A DNA stretch of 15,904 nt. Source: Rhodospirillales bacterium (lineage in GTDB: Bacteria; Pseudomonadota; Alphaproteobacteria; Rhodospirillales_A; JACZKS01). The notes beneath the pieces are model-generated. The model was given only the letters and a program-made list of their open reading frames with translations. It made no database searches and was not told the origin of the DNA. The number at the start of each line of letters is the position of its first letter. Within the stretch, counting starts at the first letter, position 1. Positions 1 through 6,488 of this stretch are shown piece after piece. The stretch covers positions 31,552 to 47,455 of the forward strand of contig JABGRG010000015.1 of assembly GCA_018648445.1 (NCBI GenBank), given 5' to 3'. A program made the translations under genes and the position numbers.

Positions 1-2
1 AC

Positions 3-242
3 AAACGCGCGGCATGGTTCCTGGACATGATTAACAATCACCTGTCGCCGCCCGAATCCGATACGGACCCGGACGCAAACTGGACATTATCCAGGCCCGC
101 TTACGAACGCATGATCGACAGGTTGTTTGCCGATTTGATGACGGCGGTGGGCAGCCCCAAGGCGCGCGAAGCGATTACCAAGCGCTTCGGCCCCGAAACC
201 TGCGCCTCGGTCGCGGCCATCATGAAGGGCATGGGCGCGTAA
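3..242 (+). CDS. Hypothetical protein, C-terminal part (probably 5'-truncated by the window edge)
   Basis: I do not recognise this protein. The reading frame is open from the left edge, and the first in-frame ATG is at 27. No Shine-Dalgarno-like sequence precedes that ATG, and the upstream codons read KRAAWFLD. I therefore think the gene starts outside the window and only its C-terminal 79 residues are seen; a 71-residue protein starting at 27 is the alternative. The visible part has a polar, acidic, proline-rich stretch (SPPESDTDPD) followed by a probably helical segment rich in Ala, Arg and Met (about residues 35-79), ending KGMGA. There is no signal peptide, membrane segment or catalytic motif. 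It runs convergently towards the nicotinate phosphoribosyltransferase gene, 28 bp away. No function is assigned. Confidence 0.5.
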   Translation, partial: KRAAWFLDMINNHLSPPESDTDPDANWTLSRPAYERMIDRLFADLMTAVGSPKAREAITKRFGPETCASVAAIMKGMGA

Positions 243-249
243 CATCGCC

Positions 250-282
250 CGGGTTCGGCGCGCCGGCCCGTTACTTCTTTTT
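250..282 (+). terminator. Possible terminator hairpin between convergent genes
   Basis: In the 28-bp gap between two convergent genes, CGGG (250-253) can pair with CCCG (267-270), with a GC-rich inner stem around GGCGCGCC and a small internal bulge. The downstream strand then reads TTACTTCTTTTT (271-282), a fair U-rich tail that overlaps the 3' end of the opposing gene. The stem is imperfect, so this is only a candidate rho-independent terminator for the rightward gene. Confidence 0.3.
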
Positions 283-1434
283 GCCGTTCCACTTTTTCAG
301 AAGGAACTCGCGGCCAACCTTGACCATGGGGACGTCGCCATAGCTGACGATATCCGCCGTGGCATAGGTTTCGGACCACTTGTCGGGAAGATGCGATCCC
401 GTCCCGATCACGTCGATGGGGGCGTCGGCGTAGGCCATGACCCGGCATTTCTCGACCCCGAAACCCGACGAACAAACGATCTTCACGGCGGGGTATCCGG
501 CCTGATCTAGCTGGTCGCGTAAATGATAAACAGCCGCCGCCGAAACACCGGTGCCGGTGAGATAGCGCAGTTCCGTTTCGTTCCGGTACAGCCGGAAGGC
601 CATGGGGGCATGGCGCTCAAGCGCCGCGTAGGAACGCTGCGGCCCCAACCCTTCGACAAACCGTCCGCCGTGGGTATCCAGCCGGATCGAGATTTCACCC
701 GCCGCGGCCTTGTCCGGAAAACGCCGGCAAACCTCCAGCGCGTCCGTAATTTCACGCCCAAAGAAATCGGAAAGCACAACCAGGTTTTCGTCGGGGAACA
801 TCTCGACGAACATTTCGGCGGCGCGCAGGGTTGATCCGGCATAGCCGATCAGCGCGTGGGGCATGGTGCCCAATCCCTGCGGCAGGCCAAAGTAGCCTGC
901 GGTCGCATCGTTGGCCGAACCGATAAATCCCACCGCGCCCTTCTCGCGTTGGGCCGCCTCGGACCCAACGGCTGCCGCGTAAGCCATGAGTTCTTCCATC
1001 TGGGTGCCCGCGCAATGGCGGGCGTCCATGGCGATGAAGCCCGTCTTCGGCAGATCGCAACACATGGTGTAGGCGTTGTAAGCCGCGACGCAACAAGCCC
1101 CTAATTTTTGCAGATAGAGGGTTTCGAGATCGACCAGATGATAGAAAGACCCGGTGATATAAATCAGCGGCTCACCGGCCCCGACCCAATCGCCTTCAGC
1201 ATAATTCAGGTCGATCTTGAATTCGGTTCCGCGTTCGCGGGCAGCCATTTCAAGCCAGTCGACCATCAGACGCGGCGTGAAGATAACCGGACGACGCATG
1301 AAGACGGCGTAGGTCACGGTCATGTCGCCGAAACGGCCAATCGCCTCTTTGGTTTTCAGGAAGTAGCGGTCCGTCCAACGGGTAATCTCGCTGGCATTGG
1401 GCCAGGCCGCCACGGGCTGAGGCTTGTCTTTCAT
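271..1434 (-). CDS. Nicotinate phosphoribosyltransferase (type-B-like branch)
   Basis: This 387-residue protein looks like the nicotinate phosphoribosyltransferase family, which joins nicotinate to PRPP with ATP hydrolysis to give nicotinate mononucleotide for NAD salvage in the cytosol. Visible family features are an N-terminal ITRWTDRYFLKTKEAI segment, a basic DARHC centre, a strand reading IRLDTHGGRF where classical members carry RLDSGD, and a late IGTGSHLP phosphate-binding loop. These resemble the shorter, archaeal-like (type B) branch rather than classical PncB. I chose the ATG at 1434 because GAGG stands about seven bases before it; a longer frame to 1551 would overlap the upstream gene by 95 bases and adds a low-complexity basic tail. 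The DAHP synthase stop lies 22 bp upstream, so the two are probably co-transcribed. A related quinolinate or other phosphoribosyltransferase activity cannot be excluded. Confidence 0.82.
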   Translation of the reverse strand: MKDKPQPVAAWPNASEITRWTDRYFLKTKEAIGRFGDMTVTYAVFMRRPVIFTPRLMVDWLEMAARERGTEFKIDLNYAEGDWVGAGEPLIYITGSFYHLVDLETLYLQKLGACCVAAYNAYTMCCDLPKTGFIAMDARHCAGTQMEELMAYAAAVGSEAAQREKGAVGFIGSANDATAGYFGLPQGLGTMPHALIGYAGSTLRAAEMFVEMFPDENLVVLSDFFGREITDALEVCRRFPDKAAAGEISIRLDTHGGRFVEGLGPQRSYAALERHAPMAFRLYRNETELRYLTGTGVSAAAVYHLRDQLDQAGYPAVKIVCSSGFGVEKCRVMAYADAPIDVIGTGSHLPDKWSETYATADIVSYGDVPMVKVGREFLLKKWNGKKK

Positions 1435-1456
1435 GGCACCCTCGTTTTTCCGGGGT

Positions 1457-2839
1457 TTACGACCCCGTTGTCGCGCGATCTCGTTGGCGCGCACGTTCAT
1501 CCTTGAGCATTTCGGCCAGCAGGAATGCCAGCTCCAACGCCTGTTTCGCATTCAGGCGGGGATCGCAATGGGTGTGGTAACGCGCGCCCAGATGCGCCTC
1601 GGTAATGGCTTCGGCCCCGCCCACGCATTCGGTGACATCCTGACCGGTCATTTCGAAATGAACACCCCCGGCGTAGCTTCCCTCGGCCTTGTGAACCGCG
1701 AAAAACGCCTGAACTTCGGCGAGAATACTGTCGAAATGCCGGGTTTTGAAACCGTTCGAGCTTTTCACCGTATTGGCGTGCATGGGATCGCAGGCCCAGA
1801 CGACCGCGCGGTCTTCGTTTTTGACGGCGCGAATGAAGGGCGGCAACAGGCGCTCGGTCTCGTCGGCGCCGAGACGCACGATCACCGTCAGTTTTCCCGG
1901 CTCGTCCGCCGGATTGAGCGCATCGCAAAGCCGGATCAGGTCATCGGGATCGGAAGTCGGGCCGATCTTGACCCCGACGGGATTGCCGATACCGCTCAGA
2001 AATTCGACATGCGCACCATCCAGATCGCGGGTGCGGTCCCCGATCCATAGCATATGAGCCGAGGTGTCGTACCAGTCGCCTGAAATTGAATCGATACGGG
2101 TCATCGACTGTTCGTAATTCAGCATCAACGCTTCGTGCGAGGTGAAGAAATCGGTACCGCTGATTTGTGGCGTTGTCTCGCTGGTCAGGCCGCAAGCCGC
2201 CATGAAGGCAAGCGTTTCGTCCAGACGGTCGGCCATGTCCTGATAGCGCGCGCCCGCCGGACTGTCGGCGACAAAGCCTAAATTCCATTTGTGAACCTTG
2301 TGCAGATCGGCGTAACCGCCCTGGGCGAATGCGCGCAGAAGGTTCAAGGTTGCGGCGGCCTGGGAATAACCCTGCACCAGACGTTCGGGATCGGCGTTGC
2401 GCGCTTCGGGCGAGAATTCCATCGCATTGATCATGTCGCCGCGATACGCGGGCAGGGTTACGCCGTCGATTGTCTCGGTATCGGAAGAACGCGGCTTGAC
2501 GAACTGACCGGCCATGCGTCCCACCTTGATCACGGGGCAAGCCGCGCCATAGGTCAACACCACCGCCATCTGCAGCAGCACGCGGAAGGTGTCGCGGATA
2601 TTGTCGGGATGAAATTCGGCGAAACTTTCGGCGCAATCCCCGCCCTGCACCAAAAAGCCGCGTCCCTGCGCGACATCGGACAGCTGGGCCTTGAGACGGC
2701 GCGCTTCGCCGGCAAACACCAACGGAGGATAATGGCCAAGCCGCTGTTCAATCTCTTCCAGTGCCTTCGGCTCGGAATATTCCGGAGCCTGCTTGATCGG
2801 CTTTTGACGCCAGCTGGCGGGCGTCCACGTGTTAGCCAT
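1457..2839 (-). CDS. aroG: Class II 3-deoxy-7-phosphoheptulonate (DAHP) synthase
   Basis: This enzyme condenses phosphoenolpyruvate with erythrose 4-phosphate to DAHP, the first step of the shikimate pathway. The 460-residue length fits class II (plant and mycobacterial type) enzymes and not the 350-residue class I form. Hallmarks seen in order are [12 protein letters not shown] with the metal-binding Cys69, [14 protein letters not shown], the GDMIN and HKWNL motifs, [50 protein letters not shown] (His and Glu metal ligands) and HCDPRLN (Asp ligand). I start at 2839 (MANTW) because GAGG lies six bases upstream; ATGs at 2845 and 2854 are possible but lack that spacing. An 11-bp small hairpin (2871-2881) lies in the leader. 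It is followed 22 bp downstream by the phosphoribosyltransferase gene. No ACT-type feedback domain is visible. Confidence 0.96.
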   Translation of the reverse strand: MANTWTPASWRQKPIKQAPEYSEPKALEEIEQRLGHYPPLVFAGEARRLKAQLSDVAQGRGFLVQGGDCAESFAEFHPDNIRDTFRVLLQMAVVLTYGAACPVIKVGRMAGQFVKPRSSDTETIDGVTLPAYRGDMINAMEFSPEARNADPERLVQGYSQAAATLNLLRAFAQGGYADLHKVHKWNLGFVADSPAGARYQDMADRLDETLAFMAACGLTSETTPQISGTDFFTSHEALMLNYEQSMTRIDSISGDWYDTSAHMLWIGDRTRDLDGAHVEFLSGIGNPVGVKIGPTSDPDDLIRLCDALNPADEPGKLTVIVRLGADETERLLPPFIRAVKNEDRAVVWACDPMHANTVKSSNGFKTRHFDSILAEVQAFFAVHKAEGSYAGGVHFEMTGQDVTECVGGAEAITEAHLGARYHTHCDPRLNAKQALELAFLLAEMLKDERARQRDRATTGS

Positions 2840-2943
2840 TTCCATCCTCGACATTCAAATTAAAGCAGGAAGGCGAAGCCTATACGCCGGAATATGGGAA
2901 TTTTCCAGACCTAGCGCCAAAAAAACAAGAAAATTGCGTGACG

Positions 2944-4290
2944 CTAGCGTTTATCCCGCATGGTGACGAATTCCTCGGCCGCGGTGGGATGAATGCCGAC
3001 CGTGGCGTCAAATTGCGCCTTGGTCGCCCCGCATTTCAGCGCCACGCCAAGCCCCTGGACAATCTCGGGCGCATCGACGCCGACCATATGGCAGCCCAAA
3101 ACCCTATCGGTTTGCCCGTCCACCACCAGCTTCATCAGGATGGTTTCGTCCCGGCCCGATAACGTATGTTTCATGGGCTTAAAGCGCGAGACATAGACAT
3201 CGATGGGCCCACGTGCGCGCGCCTCTTCCTCGGTCAAACCCACGGTGCCAATCGGGGGCTGGCTGAACACGGCGGACGGGATGTTGTCGTAAGCCATCTT
3301 AATGGCATTGTCGTTGAATTGGGTTTCGGCGAAGGCGCGCCCTTCGTTAATGGCCACCGGCGTCAGATTGACCCGATCCGTGCAATCGCCCAGGGCGAAA
3401 ATGCTGGGAACCGAACTGCGACTCCACTCGTCAACGGCAATCGCGCCCTTGGAGTTCATCTGCACGCCGACTTCGGCCAGACCCATGCCAGCCGTATTGG
3501 GCGCGCGGCCCGTGGCGTACATGACCTGCCCGGCTGTGATTTTCTCGCCGCTGGAAAGGGCCACAACGTAGTCCCCACCCGCCTTTTCAATTGCCTCGAC
3601 GGTGGTTTCGCGGCGAATGGTGATGCCCTTTTTTTCCATCTCGGACGAAAGCGTCTCGCGCACGTCTTCATCAAATCCACGCAAAATTTCGGGTGCACGG
3701 ATAATGATCGTTACGTCCGCTCCCAGCGCATTGAAAATGCCCGCGAACTCGACCGCGATATAGCCACCGCCGACGACCACGATGCGCTTGGGCAACTCGG
3801 GCAGATCGAGCGCCTCGTTCGACGTGATAACGTGCTCGATACCGGGAATTTGCGGCATGGTCGGCCAGCCGCCACAGGCCACGAGGATTTTTTCGGCGCT
3901 ATGGGATTTGCCGTCGATCTCGACCGTGTGGGGGTCGATAAGCACCGCGCGGCCCCGCAGCAAGCCGACGGAATTACCGTTCAGAATTGTGCCGTAAACC
4001 CCTTCCAGGCGATCCAATTCGCGGTTTTTGGCTGCGATCAACGCCGCCCAGTCAAACGACGTCGGCCCGACGGTCCAGCCATACCCCGCCGCATCCTCAA
4101 AGTCCTCGGCGAAATGAGCCCCGTAGATCAGCAATTTCTTGGGCACGCAGCCGCGCAAGACACAGGTACCGCCGACCCGGCCTTCTTCGGCAATGGCCAC
4201 GCGCGCGCCATATCCACCCGCCATACGGGTCGCCCGCACACCGCCGGAACCCGCGCCGATGGTGATCAGGTCGTAATCATGTTTTTGCAT
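2944..4290 (-). CDS. gor: Glutathione-disulfide reductase
   Basis: This FAD- and NADPH-dependent cytosolic oxidoreductase keeps glutathione reduced. The 448-residue chain shows the FAD-binding GAGSGG (12-17), the redox-active pair Cys43 and Cys48 in GGTCVLRGCVPKK, the NADPH-binding GGGYIAVEFAG (about 174-184) followed by an Arg at 198 suited to the 2'-phosphate of NADPH, the second FAD segment with FALGDC, and the C-terminal His434-Pro...Glu439 (HPTAAEEFVTMR) that acts in the partner subunit. It lacks the PGVAT-type N-terminus of the E. coli enzyme and looks like the short alphaproteobacterial and plant subgroup. The start at 4290 is supported by GGGGAA about 12 bases upstream. It follows gabD with an 18-bp gap and probably shares its transcript. 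Trypanothione or mycothione reductase is less likely because of the CVLRGCVPKK motif. Confidence 0.95.
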   Translation of the reverse strand: MQKHDYDLITIGAGSGGVRATRMAGGYGARVAIAEEGRVGGTCVLRGCVPKKLLIYGAHFAEDFEDAAGYGWTVGPTSFDWAALIAAKNRELDRLEGVYGTILNGNSVGLLRGRAVLIDPHTVEIDGKSHSAEKILVACGGWPTMPQIPGIEHVITSNEALDLPELPKRIVVVGGGYIAVEFAGIFNALGADVTIIIRAPEILRGFDEDVRETLSSEMEKKGITIRRETTVEAIEKAGGDYVVALSSGEKITAGQVMYATGRAPNTAGMGLAEVGVQMNSKGAIAVDEWSRSSVPSIFALGDCTDRVNLTPVAINEGRAFAETQFNDNAIKMAYDNIPSAVFSQPPIGTVGLTEEEARARGPIDVYVSRFKPMKHTLSGRDETILMKLVVDGQTDRVLGCHMVGVDAPEIVQGLGVALKCGATKAQFDATVGIHPTAAEEFVTMRDKR

Positions 4291-4308
4291 TTGCGCTTGT
4301 GTTCCCCG

Positions 4309-5766
4309 TTACTGATCAATTCCGCCCATGCAAAGGTATTTGATCTCGAGGAAGTCGTCGAGGCCGTACTTCGACCCTTCGCGCCCGATACCCGATTCCT
4401 TGATGCCGCCGAAGGGAACCTCGGCGGTGGACAAAATCCCCGCATTGATGCCCACGAGGCCGTATTCCAGGGCCTCGCCCACTCGCCAAATGCGCCCGAT
4501 GTCGCGGCTGTAGAAATAGGCCGCGAGGCCGAATTCGGTGGCGTTGGCCAACGTGATCGCCTCTTCCTCGGTTCCAAAGCGGAAAATCGGCGCCAGCGGC
4601 CCGAAGGTTTCCTCGCGGGCGACCGCCATGTCGGGGGTCACATCGGCAACAACCGTGGGCTCGAAGAAGCTGCCGCCCAGCGCATGGCGTTTGCCCCCGA
4701 CAAGAACCCGCGCGCCCTTGGCCGTGGCGTCGGAAATGTGCTGCTCGATCTTTTCCACCGCCGCCATATCGATCAGCGGGCCTTGTTCGCTGCCCTCTTC
4801 CAGACCGTCGGCAACCTTGAGGCCCCTGACCCGCACCGCCAGTTTTTCGACAAACGCGTCGTAAACGCTCTCTTGAACCAACAGGCGGTTGGCGCAAACG
4901 CAGGTCTGCCCGGTGTTTCGGTATTTGGAAATCATCGCACCTTCGACGGCGGCGTCCAGATCGGCATCGTCGAACACAATAAAGGGCGCGTTTCCACCCA
5001 GTTCCATGGACACCTTTTTCACCGTGCTGGCCGATTGGGTCATGAGGATTTTCCCGATCTCGGTCGACCCGGTAAAGGTGATTTTGCGGACGATGGGATT
5101 GGATGTCAGTTCGCCGCCGATGACGCCTGCCGACCCCGTAACCACATTGAAAACACCCTTCGGAAAGCCCGCTTCCTCGGCCAATACGGCCAGCGCCAAC
5201 GCCGAATAAGGGGTGGCCGACGCCGGTTTGACCACGACCGGACAGCCGACGGCCAGGGCGGGCGCGCATTTTCGGGTGATCATGGCGTTGGGGAAATTCC
5301 AGGGCGTGATCGCGGCGACGACACCTATGGGTTCCTTGACGACGATCAGGCGCTTGTCCGGTTGATGCTGCGGAATGGTGTCACCGTACACCCGCCTGCC
5401 TTCCTCGGCGAACCATTCAACGAACGATGCGCCGAAAACGACTTCGCCGCGCGCTTCGGTCAGCGGCTTGCCCTGCTCGACGGTCATAAGCACCGCCAGA
5501 TCGTCGGCGTTCTCCAAAATCAGATCATACCAACGGCGCAAAATCAGGCTGCGCTCCTTGGCGGTCTTGGCCCGCCATTCAGGCCACGCCCGGTTGGCCG
5601 CCTCGATGGCGCGTCTGGTTTCACTCGCCCCCATTTTGGGTACGTCGCCAACAATCGCTCCAGTCGCGGGATTGTTCACTTCGACGGTTTCACCGCTATC
5701 GGCGTCGACCCAAAGGCCGTCGATAAAACCCTGAGTTCGGAAAAGCCGGGGATTCTCAAGCTGCAT
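4309..5766 (-). CDS. gabD: NAD(P)-dependent succinate-semialdehyde dehydrogenase
   Basis: This cytosolic aldehyde dehydrogenase oxidises succinate semialdehyde to succinate, completing GABA breakdown and feeding the TCA cycle. The 485-residue length and sequence match the GabD family. Visible features are ITPWNFP (154-159), the VVKPAS cofactor contact (178-183), FTGSTEIG (231-238), the general base Glu255 in MELGGNAP, and the catalytic Cys289 within GQTCVCANR, where Cys291 forms a C-x-C pair. The EETFGPLAP and PFGGIKESGIGREGSKYG signatures follow. The ATG at 5766 has GAGGCG about seven bases before it. No gabT or gabP is visible beside it; instead glutathione reductase follows 18 bp downstream, which suggests a link to redox or aldehyde stress. 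Glutarate-semialdehyde dehydrogenase activity is a close alternative within the family. Confidence 0.95.
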   Translation of the reverse strand: MQLENPRLFRTQGFIDGLWVDADSGETVEVNNPATGAIVGDVPKMGASETRRAIEAANRAWPEWRAKTAKERSLILRRWYDLILENADDLAVLMTVEQGKPLTEARGEVVFGASFVEWFAEEGRRVYGDTIPQHQPDKRLIVVKEPIGVVAAITPWNFPNAMITRKCAPALAVGCPVVVKPASATPYSALALAVLAEEAGFPKGVFNVVTGSAGVIGGELTSNPIVRKITFTGSTEIGKILMTQSASTVKKVSMELGGNAPFIVFDDADLDAAVEGAMISKYRNTGQTCVCANRLLVQESVYDAFVEKLAVRVRGLKVADGLEEGSEQGPLIDMAAVEKIEQHISDATAKGARVLVGGKRHALGGSFFEPTVVADVTPDMAVAREETFGPLAPIFRFGTEEEAITLANATEFGLAAYFYSRDIGRIWRVGEALEYGLVGINAGILSTAEVPFGGIKESGIGREGSKYGLDDFLEIKYLCMGGIDQ

Positions 5767-5852
5767 GATTTCGCCTCGTTCATGGCAGGGAGGGAAGGCT
5801 CAAAATGATCGTCGCGGCGGCAATGCCGTGCCGGTCGTTACCTCCTTCCCTA

Positions 5853-5869
5853 TTAGGAATGATTCTTAA
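5853..5869. promoter_or_regulatory. Inverted repeat resembling an iron-responsive (Irr/ICE-like) operator
   Basis: TTAGGAATGATTCTTAA is a 17-bp inverted repeat with one mismatch between its 8-bp arms. It agrees at 11 of 14 defined positions with the alphaproteobacterial iron control element pattern TTTAGAA-N3-TTCTAAA bound by Irr. It lies 87 bp upstream of the gabD start, where an AT-rich leftward promoter would be expected. Assignment to Irr, Fur or another regulator is inference; the palindrome itself is seen directly. Confidence 0.35.
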
Positions 5870-6007
5870 TTAGGCGACCTGCTCATTCGATCAACCGTAA
5901 ACATCGGTTTTTCTTCGAAAATGGCTGAATACATGGGATTTGAAGACATTTTTCTCACCCGTCGGCCTCGCTTCAGGCAGATCAAACCCTTTCACAGCCT
6001 CGTGATA

Positions 6008-6023
6008 TGTGATGCAAATCACG
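6008..6023. promoter_or_regulatory. CRP/FNR-family binding site
   Basis: TGTGATGCAAATCACG contains the perfect 5-bp arms GTGAT and ATCAC separated by four bases. It matches the CRP consensus TGTGA-N6-TCACA at nine of ten positions and also the FNR/FixK pattern TTGAT-N4-ATCAA apart from the outer base of each arm. The centre (6015.5) lies 110 bp before the secreted-protein start. A -10-like AATGAT at 6045-6050 would put the transcription start near 6057, which makes the site a class II activator site at -41.5. Which family member binds is not decided by sequence. Confidence 0.6.
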
Positions 6024-6044
6024 GAAATTGTAACGATTTTAAGT

Positions 6045-6050
6045 AATGAT
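6045..6050 (+). promoter_or_regulatory. Possible -10 element of an activator-dependent promoter
   Basis: AATGAT matches four of six TATAAT positions and lies at the distance from the CRP/FNR-type palindrome expected of class II activated promoters, which often lack a good -35 box. The predicted transcript would begin near 6057 and have a leader of about 69 nt before the secreted-protein ATG. Confidence 0.3.
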
Positions 6051-6125
6051 GGTGTTGTGGATCGGAACAGCCTCGAAAATCACCTCCCGATCCTTGCTTA
6101 ACCAAGGTAGGAAAGGAGCGGAACC

Positions 6126-6482
6126 ATGTTTAGACATACCGTTACCCGCGATCCGCCGAGGAAGAGCGTTACCCGTCTGGTCGGCGCTGCGATGCTGGCC
6201 GCGACCCTCCTCTTTGGCGCCCATACACCGGCTTCGGCACAGAGCGTGTGCGTTGCGCATGCGGATCTCGTGAAACAGCTCGGAACAAAGCATGCCGAGA
6301 CCCCCATCGGCATCGGCCTCGCCAGCAATGGCGGTATCGTCCAGGTCTTCTCTTCTGAAGACGGCGTCTCCTGGACAATCGTAATGACCATGCCCAATGG
6401 CATTTCCTGCCTGATGGCGGCCGGTGAATCCTGGGAACTGATCTCGCCGGAACTATTCAACGTCAAGGGCCCGAAGGTCTAG
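6126..6482 (+). CDS. Small secreted (periplasmic) protein of unknown function
   Basis: The 118-residue product has a typical Sec signal peptide: a basic N-region up to Arg17, a hydrophobic stretch LVGAAMLAATLLFGA (18-32) and a cleavage motif ASA|Q after residue 38. The mature part of about 80 residues contains two cysteines, Cys42 and Cys95, which could form a disulfide. It also has a pattern (PIGIGLASNGGIVQVFSSEDGVSW) that I recall from uncharacterised small periplasmic proteins of alphaproteobacteria. No enzyme motif is visible. AGGAG eight bases upstream supports the ATG at 6126. The gene is preceded by a CRP/FNR-type site and stands alone, ending 6 bp from the 3' end of oppositely read glmS with no room for a terminator between them. 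Its function is unknown. Confidence 0.85.
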   Translation: MFRHTVTRDPPRKSVTRLVGAAMLAATLLFGAHTPASAQSVCVAHADLVKQLGTKHAETPIGIGLASNGGIVQVFSSEDGVSWTIVMTMPNGISCLMAAGESWELISPELFNVKGPKV

Positions 6483-6488
6483 GCAGCC

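Larger units (their letters stand above)
5767..6125. other. Divergent intergenic regulatory region between gabD and a secreted-protein gene
   Basis: This 359-bp stretch has no gene I can support. It lies between two divergently read genes and is more AT-rich than its surroundings. It holds a strong Shine-Dalgarno-like AAGGAGG on the leftward strand (5841-5847) without a properly spaced start codon, an imperfect 17-bp palindrome at 5853-5869, and a CRP/FNR-type palindrome at 6008-6023. A 41-codon frame (5921-6046) runs through the second palindrome but has no ribosome binding site, so I regard it as chance. Confidence 0.7.

Noticed and set aside
2917..2943. T-rich stretch after the gor stop as a rho-independent terminator
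   Set aside because: The leftward transcript has a run of seven U, but the only adjacent hairpin (GCGTCACGC) has three base pairs, too weak to call a terminator.
3166..5808. An 880-codon rightward open frame
   Set aside because: It lies entirely antisense to gor and gabD, which carry complete catalytic motifs and correct lengths. It arises from the codon bias of GC-rich genes, and its translation is low in hydrophobic core patterns and matches nothing I know.
5921..6046. A 41-codon rightward frame beginning MAEYMGFEDI
   Set aside because: No ribosome binding site precedes it, the CRP/FNR-type palindrome lies inside it, and the proposed promoter for the secreted protein overlaps its end.
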